From the NCBI RefSeq assembly GCF_009720865.1, contig NZ_WNLA01000009.1, forward strand, positions 150,764-214,763: a DNA stretch of 64,000 bases, in the 5' to 3' direction. The notes below the pieces were generated by a model. The model was not told the DNA's origin and ran no database searches. It saw only the letters and a list, made by a program, of their open reading frames with translations. The DNA comes from Pseudoduganella ginsengisoli. GTDB taxonomy: Bacteria; Pseudomonadota; Gammaproteobacteria; Burkholderiales; Burkholderiaceae_D. The position numbers and the translations under genes were made by a program. This document shows positions 63,566-64,000 of the stretch, piece by piece (positions within the stretch are counted from its first letter, which is position 1; every line of letters begins with the position of its first letter).

Positions 63566-64000
63566 TTAATCTTTACGGATAGTAGCGCTAGCAATTGCTA
63601 GCATAGGCTCAAGCGCCCATTCCCAAATTCTGCGTTGATCTTGCACGATGTCGGCGTCGAGCGTCATGCCGGGGCGTAGCGGAAGTGCCTTGCCGTACGC
63701 GGAAATGGTCTGCCGCTTGAGCTTGACCTTAATCCGATACAATGCCTCGTTGCCATTGAATCCTTGTGTACTCTGCTGCGCAGTACTAAGGATTGTGCTG
63801 GCCAGGTTGGCAGGCAGTTCAGCTGGTGCAAACGGTGTTTTACTAACGTCGATAACAGTACCTTCTTGCAGGCTGTCAAGCGCGGAGTAAATCTGAGCCA
63901 CTTTGCGGGCCTTTACGCGGCCGAATTCTGAGCCACTACCTTGGCGGGCTTCTCCAGAAATCCCGCTTTCTTCATCCTTCGTAACCGATAGCTGTCCCCC
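63566..64000 (-). CDS. HlyD-family secretion adaptor (5' end outside window)
   Basis: The C-terminal 144 residues of a membrane-fusion protein; the frame is open at base 64000. The region GQLSVTKDEESGISGEARQG and RIKVKLKRQTISAYGKALPLRPGMTLDADIVQDQRRIWEWALEPM is the typical HlyD/CvaA end, a beta-barrel followed by the C-terminal segment. It bridges the ABC exporter to an outer-membrane TolC-type channel. The first gene read in the bacteriocin set; a 71-base gap leads to the peptide gene. Confidence 0.9.
   Translation of the reverse strand, partial: GGQLSVTKDEESGISGEARQGSGSEFGRVKARKVAQIYSALDSLQEGTVIDVSKTPFAPAELPANLASTILSTAQQSTQGFNGNEALYRIKVKLKRQTISAYGKALPLRPGMTLDADIVQDQRRIWEWALEPMLAIASATIRKD

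Overview
The window is high-GC chromosomal DNA with dense coding on both strands. Gene content and style suggest a betaproteobacterium of the Burkholderiales, most likely Oxalobacteraceae (Janthinobacterium/Massilia/Duganella-like). This placement is inferred from gene types and protein resemblance, not from a marker-gene comparison. No tRNA, rRNA or CRISPR array was seen. Most genes are core metabolism or regulation. Three stretches look accessory: 1.2-2.9 kb (gene debris), 35.6-38.9 kb (IS remnant and an AT-richer secreted protease) and 60.4-64.0 kb (bacteriocin-type export locus).

Layout. 0-1.1 kb: end of an old-yellow-enzyme oxidoreductase. 1.2-2.9 kb: decayed toxin/antitoxin-like and metallopeptidase fragments. 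3.0-5.1 kb: leuA with a long leader that carries a small leucine-rich leader peptide. 5.2-11.7 kb: secreted alpha/beta hydrolase, selD, a divergent EgtB/SenA-like enzyme (possible selenoneine link), a periplasmic amidohydrolase and a DUF885 protein. 11.7-18.6 kb: LysR and semialdehyde dehydrogenase, malic enzyme, glutamate dehydrogenase with its divergent-type regulatory region and a HypT-like LysR, and a VOC protein. 18.8-21.5 kb: Tat-exported phospholipase C.

21.5-28.6 kb forms a complete nucleoside uptake locus: Tsx-like porin, BMP binding protein, GntR regulator, ATPase and two permeases. Three TGTATACA-type boxes lie between the two arms. The ATPase/permease junction carries a 100-bp tandem repeat that re-creates the stop/start overlap each time. 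28.6-35.5 kb: MarR/MFS pair with a palindromic operator, RhlE-type helicase, and a large VIT/DUF2135 protein.

39.4-58.5 kb: ECF sigma/anti-sigma pair, fabI, MltD-like transglycosylase, small DUF proteins, a large GGDEF-EAL protein translationally coupled to a molybdenum hydroxylase subunit, thioredoxin-like protein, tsaB-rimI-UDG-DUF1853 operon, lplT, and alr-radA. 58.6-60.4 kb: PilZ protein and a FliD-like cap protein. 60.4-64.0 kb (minus strand): HlyD-type adaptor, double-glycine leader peptide, small membrane protein (candidate immunity) and C39-peptidase ABC exporter, read in that order.

A family of GGCGG-rich palindromes sits at the ends of convergent gene pairs (11.67, 14.19, 21.49, 50.53 kb) and probably serves as bidirectional terminators. 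The most interesting items are the divergent selD/SenA-like pair in which two expected iron-ligand histidines are replaced, the tandem repeat at the transporter junction, the bacteriocin locus, and the leuA leader peptide.
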